NCBI RefSeq assembly: GCF_004355005.1
Contig: NZ_SMSJ01000045.1
Span: forward strand, 1-46,596
DNA from: Dankookia rubra
GTDB lineage: Bacteria > Pseudomonadota > Alphaproteobacteria > Acetobacterales > Acetobacteraceae
Length of the DNA stretch: 46,596 nt
Direction of reading: 5' to 3'
Part shown: positions 43,634-46,596 of the stretch, piece by piece
How positions within the stretch are numbered: position 1 is the first letter of the stretch
How the letters are laid out: every line of letters starts with the position of its first letter
Notes under the pieces: generated by a model
What the model saw: the letters and a program-made list of their open reading frames with translations, nothing else
What the model was told of the DNA's origin: nothing
The model's database searches: none
Program-made: the position numbers and the translations under genes

Positions 43634-44366
43634 ACAGCGCAGCCAGCTGTCTCAGCAACCGGGCGCACTACATTCCTATAGGCGCTGGTCCGATGCGCGA
43701 CGCTCCGGCCGAGTGTCGCGCGGATCGCCCGCGGGTAGGAGCCGTGTCCGTCGGTGGTGACGCGCTCGGGCGTGACGCCGGTGGCGGCGTTGGCCGAGCG
43801 AAAGAAGGCCTGCGCCGCTGCCATGTCGCGGTGCTCGCCCAGCATGGTGTTGACGAGATTGCCACCACGGTCGATTGCCCGGTACAGATCGGCCCAGTGG
43901 CCGCGCACCTTGATGTAGGTTTCATCCACGTGCCAGTGCCGGCCACAGGTGCCGCCTTTGCTGTGCCGGCGCCGACGGAGTTCCTCGGACAGCACCGGCG
44001 TGAGTTTGGCTTCCCACTCGCGCACGACTTCATGGCTGAAGACGATCCCGCGCTGGAGGAACATCTCGGCCAGATCGCGCAGGGTCAGCCGGTAGCGCAG
44101 CCGCCACAGCACCACGAGGGCGATCACGTCGGAGGGGTACTGGGCGTGGTTCAGCACGGTGCCGCTGCGATCGTTGTACTGCTTGCCGCAGTCGCGGCAG
44201 CGGAACCGGCGGTAGCCCCGGGCCGTGCGCTCCGGCCGCTCTGTCACGACGGCGGAGCCGCAGGCCACGCAGTCCATCCCCGATTCCCGCTTCGCTGGTC
44301 CCGGAGCCTACCCGCCACACCTCGATTGGGCAGACGGCGCCCCTGGCGCGAGGCCTGACAAAACCC

Positions 44367-44498
44367 TTGCTCGACGCCGATGCCGAGGAAGCCCTGGCTC
44401 TGATTCGCCGGCGGCTCGGCTGCAAGACCGCCACCGATGCAGTTATCGCCGCCATTACGAACCAGGCGCGGCTATTGGAAGCGACCGAGGCAGCCTGA
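44367..44498 (+). pseudogene. Small ribbon-helix-helix-like protein cut by the IS6 end
   Basis: The plus frame directly after the IS6 terminus reads LLDADAEEALALIRRRLGCK, then TATDAVIAAITNQARLLEAT, and ends at TGA 44498. The pattern resembles VapB-type antitoxins or other RHH regulators (a helix followed by K-T-A-T-D-A-V). It has no start codon of its own because the IS6 end replaced the upstream part. Alternatively it is just an open frame. About 150 bases up to the next repeats are unassigned. Confidence 0.35.
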
Positions 44499-44609
44499 CT
44501 TTCGGGGCATTGGTAAACCTCTCCCTGGTACCGCCGCGGGCCCGTGGTGGTTCCATAATGGCACCGAATGGCGTAGGCAGGCAGCACGCCGGTAATACCC
44601 AGCGTGCTA

Positions 44610-44650
44610 CAAGGAAGCCAGCAAGACAGCCAGAAAGCCAGGAGGCAGGT
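44610..44650 (+). repeat. Short AAGCCAGC-type tandem repeats ahead of the second parA
   Basis: The stretch reads AAGGAAGCCAGCAAGACAGC, then CAGAAAGCCAGGAGG. The unit (A)AGCCAGC(A)A recurs with small changes. The same unit appears at 45265-45300 (GCAAGCTAGCAAGCCAGCCA) and at 46437-46455 (CAGCAAGCAAGCCAGCAAG). Clusters just upstream of parA are where ribbon-helix-helix partition proteins bind. Confidence 0.55.
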
Positions 44651-44652
44651 CA

Positions 44653-45310
44653 GTGCAGATCATCACTCTCGCCAGTCGGAAAGGGGGCGCCGGCAAGACG
44701 ACGGTCGCGCGCAACCTCGCCGTCGCGGCCGAACTGGCCGGCGAGGGGCCGGTTGCTCTGGTCGACATTGACCCCCAAGGCGGGCTTGCCGCTTGGTGGA
44801 ACCGGCGCGAGGCGGAAACCCCCGCCTTCATCAACTGCGACACGAGCAATCTGTCGGCCGAGATCCTCCGGCTCCGATCTGCCGGGTTCGCCTATTGCAT
44901 CATCGACACCCCGCCGAGCGTCGAGGACACTGCCCGGCTGGCGATCCGGCTGGCGACCCTGGCGGTGGTCCCGGTCCAGCCCTCCCCAAGGCGATCTGAA
45001 CGCGATCGGCGGCACGATCGACATCGTCGAGGAAGAGGACCGCCCCCTGGTGTTCGTGGTCAGTCGCGGCACCAGGCGGGCAAAATTGACCGCCGAGGCG
45101 GCCGTGGTCCTGTCCCAGCACGGCACTGTTGCCCCGGTTACGCTGCACCAGAGCGTGGCGTTTCCATCGGCCGCGATCAGCGGCCTGGGGGCGCAGGAAT
45201 ACGAGCCGGCCGGCACATCAGCCGCCGAGGTCCAACAGCTCTGGACTTACATCCGTGGAAAAGTAAACAAGCAAGCTAGCAAGCCAGCCAGGAAGCCAAC
45301 CCATGTCTAA
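44653..45310 (+). pseudogene. Second ParA-type ATPase, single-base frameshift
   Basis: GTG 44653 (GGAGG upstream) starts MQIITLASRKGGAGKTTVAR, with the Walker A motif KGGAGKTT at 10-17, ALVDIDPQGGLAAWW and YCIIDTPPS. After VVPVQPSP near 44990 the frame must move by one to continue as GDLNAIGGTIDIVEEEDRPL, AVVLSQHGTVAPVTLHQSVA and AAEVQQLWTYIRGKVN, which end at 45310. One extra A in CCCCAAGGCG explains it. Either the gene is recently inactivated or the base is an assembly error. The end overlaps the next gene by 8 bases. It is a type Ib ParA, distinct from the one at 39211. Confidence 0.8.
45265..45300 (+). repeat. AAGCCAGC-type repeats at the end of the second parA
   Basis: AACAAGCAAGCTAGCAAGCC followed by AGCCAGGAAGCC lies within the last codons of parA, giving the repetitive peptide KQASKPARKP. 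It has the same unit as the cluster at 44610. Confidence 0.5.
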
Positions 45311-45554
45311 GCCCGATGCCGCCTTGTCATCCGTTTCTGTGCCTCGCGCCGCGAAAGGGATGGCCCGCCCGGCGGCGCCCGCCCGGATTGCTGCGCCGCA
45401 GTCGATCAGCGAGGTCCCCCGCAAGACGATCAGCACGCGCCTGACGGTCGACGTCCAGGAGCGGCTCCGGAAGTACGCTTTCGACATGCGGCAGGACAAG
45501 CAAGTGGCGATCGAGGAGGCCTTGGACGCGTACCTGCGTCAGCACGGCTACTGA
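45303..45554 (+). CDS. Small ribbon-helix-helix partition partner (ParG-like)
   Basis: An 83-residue protein. A flexible Ala/Pro-rich N-terminal half (MSKPDAALSSVSVPRAAKGM) is followed by KTISTRLTVDVQERLRKYAF and KQVAIEEALDAYLRQHGY, a beta strand plus two helices as in ribbon-helix-helix proteins. That architecture (mobile tail plus RHH) is the one used by ParG-type centromere binders next to type Ib ParA. The ATG overlaps the end of parA. If parA is truly frameshifted, this partner is left alone or uses the other ParA. Direct targets are probably the AAGCCAGC repeats. Confidence 0.7.
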   Translation: MSKPDAALSSVSVPRAAKGMARPAAPARIAAPQSISEVPRKTISTRLTVDVQERLRKYAFDMRQDKQVAIEEALDAYLRQHGY

Positions 45555-45564
45555 GCGCGAAGGG

Positions 45565-46188
45565 GTGACCTGGCTCGCCTTCGTCGCCGCCATCGTGGGT
45601 TCGCTGGCGTGGCCAACCGCCCTCGTCATCCTAGCCTTCGGTTTTCGGAGACAGATCACAACGAGTCTTGGTCGACTGACCAAGGCCAAGGGCTTCGGCG
45701 GCGAGCTGGAGTTTGCGCAGGGGCTGGACAAGGCCGAGGATCTCGCCCCTCCAGCCATCGCCAAGCAGGACGTGGTCTTGCCACTTCCGACGCAGCACGC
45801 CACCGCGACGACGGGAGAGGCCGAAAAGGCCGACGGGGAGCCGTCAGCGTCGACCTACCGGCTGAATGCGAAGCGGAGCGATCCCCCCGAATACCGGGTG
45901 ATGAGCGCCTGGAATTTGCTTAGCACCGAGATTGCCAAGGTTGCAGAGATCCGCGGCGTCCCCATACCGAAAATCCTCAACAGCCGGGGGCTCAGTGCGA
46001 TTGCGCCAGCCCTCGGTCTATCTGCCGACGACATCACCCAGATCGACGAACTCCGGAAACTGAGGAACCAGTCAGTGCACATCCAGGGCACGCTGACCGA
46101 TTCTGATGCCAACCGTTACGAAGACTTGGTGCTGAACCTGCTCATACGCCTCGAGGACGCGGCCCGGAACATCAGGCGTGAACCATAG
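45565..46188 (+). CDS. Membrane-anchored protein with HEPN-like R-x4-H motif
   Basis: A 207-residue protein starting at GTG. Residues 3-27 (WLAFVAAIVGSLAWPTALVI) form one membrane helix. A polar linker follows (AKGFGGELEFAQG...). From about residue 108 the soluble domain is all-helical: YRVMSAWNLLSTEIAKVAEI, LSADDITQIDELRKLRNQSV and RYEDLVLNLLIRLEDAARNI. Arg167-His172 (RNQSVH) fits the R-x4-H signature of HEPN RNase-like domains, but this short motif also occurs in non-catalytic DUF4145-like proteins. No named family is recognised. It starts 10 bp after the RHH gene and may share its transcript. A defence or toxin role is speculative. Confidence 0.65.
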   Translation: MTWLAFVAAIVGSLAWPTALVILAFGFRRQITTSLGRLTKAKGFGGELEFAQGLDKAEDLAPPAIAKQDVVLPLPTQHATATTGEAEKADGEPSASTYRLNAKRSDPPEYRVMSAWNLLSTEIAKVAEIRGVPIPKILNSRGLSAIAPALGLSADDITQIDELRKLRNQSVHIQGTLTDSDANRYEDLVLNLLIRLEDAARNIRREP

Positions 46189-46366
46189 CGAAGCCCGGCG
46201 TGGCGTCTGTTTCGGCGACCTCTAAGCTGGCCAGATCGCTCGCAGCCCGTGGCAGGGTGAGGGGGACCGTGGCAGTCGAGGGGCGCCGCGTCATCAACTC
46301 GGCCAGGATATCTCCCAGCTCGATCCCAATATCGCCGTCAGGCGCCGGTAGGTAGGTGACAGACAT
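46172..46366 (-). CDS. Small hypothetical protein
   Basis: A 64-residue frame from ATG 46366 (CAGGAGAC upstream): MSVTYLPAPDGDIGIELGDI, LAELMTRRPSTATVPLTLPR, SLEVAETDATPGFAMVHA. It is acidic with no membrane helix or known motif. Its 3' end overlaps the convergent HEPN-like gene by 17 bases. I do not recognise it. The good ribosome binding site favours a real gene. Confidence 0.45.
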   Translation of the reverse strand: MSVTYLPAPDGDIGIELGDILAELMTRRPSTATVPLTLPRAASDLASLEVAETDATPGFAMVHA

Positions 46367-46436
46367 CGTCGTCTCCTGGGTGTGCGTTGCGTGGCGGAAC
46401 CATAGGTCAGAATGTCCTAGCGCCGTATGAAAGACA

Positions 46437-46455
46437 GCAAGCAAGCCAGCAAGAA
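46437..46455 (+). repeat. Third cluster of AAGCCAGC-type repeats
   Basis: CAGCAAGCAAGCCAGCAAG repeats the unit seen at 44610 and 45265. It lies between the small hypothetical gene and the terminal IS element. Confidence 0.5.
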
Positions 46456-46551
46456 GGATGCTTTAGGGGCCTGTTCTTATTAAACTGAGATGGTCCCTAG
46501 ATTTCGGACAGGTGGGTAAGCTCGGTTCGCCTGTGAGAAGGACGAACCCGG

Positions 46552-46596
46552 ATGACGGGCAAGCGGACGCGGTATTCGGCAGACTTCAAGGCGAAA
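46552..46596 (+). CDS. IS3-family transposase OrfA, partial (runs off the window)
   Basis: ATG 46552 starts MTGKRTRYSADFKAK, the typical beginning of an IS3-group OrfA. The stretch TGGTCCCTAGATTTCGGACA at 46491-46510 is likely the left end of the element. Only 15 codons are inside the window, so nothing can be said about its integrity. Confidence 0.7.
   Translation, partial: MTGKRTRYSADFKAK

Larger units (their letters stand above)
42256..43672 (+). mobile_element. IS3-type insertion sequence with 15-bp target duplication
   Basis: Ends of about 38 bp are inverted and similar: the left begins TGGGGTGCGGCACGGTT and the reverse complement of the right begins TGTAGTGCGCCCGGTT, both followed by TGAGACAGC. 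The flanks are identical copies of TTCCTATAGGCGCTG at 42241-42255 and 43673-43687. Typical IS3 duplications are 3-5 bp, so this length is unusual. It carries two overlapping transposase genes. Confidence 0.85.
42018..44277 (-). pseudogene. IS6-family transposase split by an insertion
   Basis: The N-terminal part (44277 to 43673) starts MDCVACGSAVVTERPERTAR, with a zinc-ribbon (C-x2-C...C-x2-C), the helix-turn-helix FLQRGIVFSHEVVREW and the first catalytic Asp in RHWHVDETYIKVRG. The C-terminal part (42255 to 42018) resumes SAYRNNGMEQDHRGVKGRTR and ends RLLHLRRATIALLILTAA. Both parts share the codons for SAYRN because of a 15-bp target duplication; removing one copy restores a 275-codon frame. 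It is otherwise intact, so the insertion alone inactivated it. Confidence 0.85.
41962..44365 (-). mobile_element. IS6-family element, interrupted by an IS3-type element
   Basis: The inverted ends start GGTTTTGTCAG at 41962 and end CTGACAAAACC at 44365, the latter being its complement. Without the insert it is about 0.97 kb, a normal IS6 size. No 8-bp target duplication remains around the ends. The right end truncates a small gene at 44367. Confidence 0.75.

Noticed and set aside
44367-45554. Toxin-antitoxin pair from the two RHH-like products
   Set aside because: No toxin gene is adjacent; the first is truncated by an IS and the second is better explained as a partition protein.
1-46596. tRNA or rRNA genes
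   Set aside because: I saw no cloverleaf-like GGTTCGAATCC arm in a proper context or rRNA-like stretch by eye; this was not an exhaustive scan.

Overview
High-GC DNA that looks like part of a plasmid or megaplasmid from an alphaproteobacterium. The Acetobacteraceae (Roseomonas-like) are the best guess. Three things suggest this: an RPA-type RepA flanked by iterons, ParA genes, and many Bug/TctC-type periplasmic binding proteins placed inside CoA-thioester catabolic gene sets. The organism call is an inference from gene content and base composition; no rRNA or other marker is present.

Region 1 (1-1.1 kb) is insertion-sequence debris: an IS630-family remnant that itself carries a 136-bp MITE, then a fragment of another transposase-like gene. 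Region 2 (1.3-19.1 kb) is a catabolic island for organic acids handled as CoA esters. It has three Bug-type binding proteins (one broken), three CaiB/BaiF-fold proteins (two CoA-transferases and one racemase-like), four crotonase-fold hydratases (two broken), an acyl-CoA dehydrogenase, a MaoC-type hydratase, a thioesterase, two SDRs, a 3-hydroxyisobutyrate dehydrogenase-like enzyme, an MDR reductase and two IclR regulators. The units are: a minus operon (5.76 to 1.29 kb), a plus operon (5.88-8.67 kb), a minus pair (10.4-8.6 kb), a plus hydratase gene, a minus operon (14.1-11.3 kb) and two plus operons (14.3-16.7 and 17.4-19.1 kb). The likely logic is capture of a carboxylate, CoA transfer, dehydrogenation, hydration, oxidation and release.

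Region 3 (19.4-33.2 kb) is a mobile-element graveyard holding a CYP153-like P450 and a Baeyer-Villiger monooxygenase. Its centrepiece is a four-level nest: a C45-type hydrolase gene cut by an IS630 element, which holds an ORF-less group II intron, which holds an intact IS256-family element with its 9-bp target duplication. A second IS630 element splits a pqiC-like gene, and an hsp20 gene carries one amber codon. Two copies of a 103-bp MITE lie 12 kb apart.

Region 4 (33.4-46.6 kb) is the plasmid backbone. It has a DUF1612-like DNA-binding protein, a serine recombinase, RepA with eight 16-bp iteron-like repeats, ParA with an unusual partner protein, a second partition locus (frameshifted ParA plus a ribbon-helix-helix partner), and a membrane-anchored protein with a HEPN-like motif. 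Between them is an IS6-type element split by an IS3-type element that made a 15-bp target duplication. Another IS3-type element runs off the right end.

Overall, an old catabolic plasmid region with two partition modules is being eroded by IS insertion, nonsense mutation and frameshifts.
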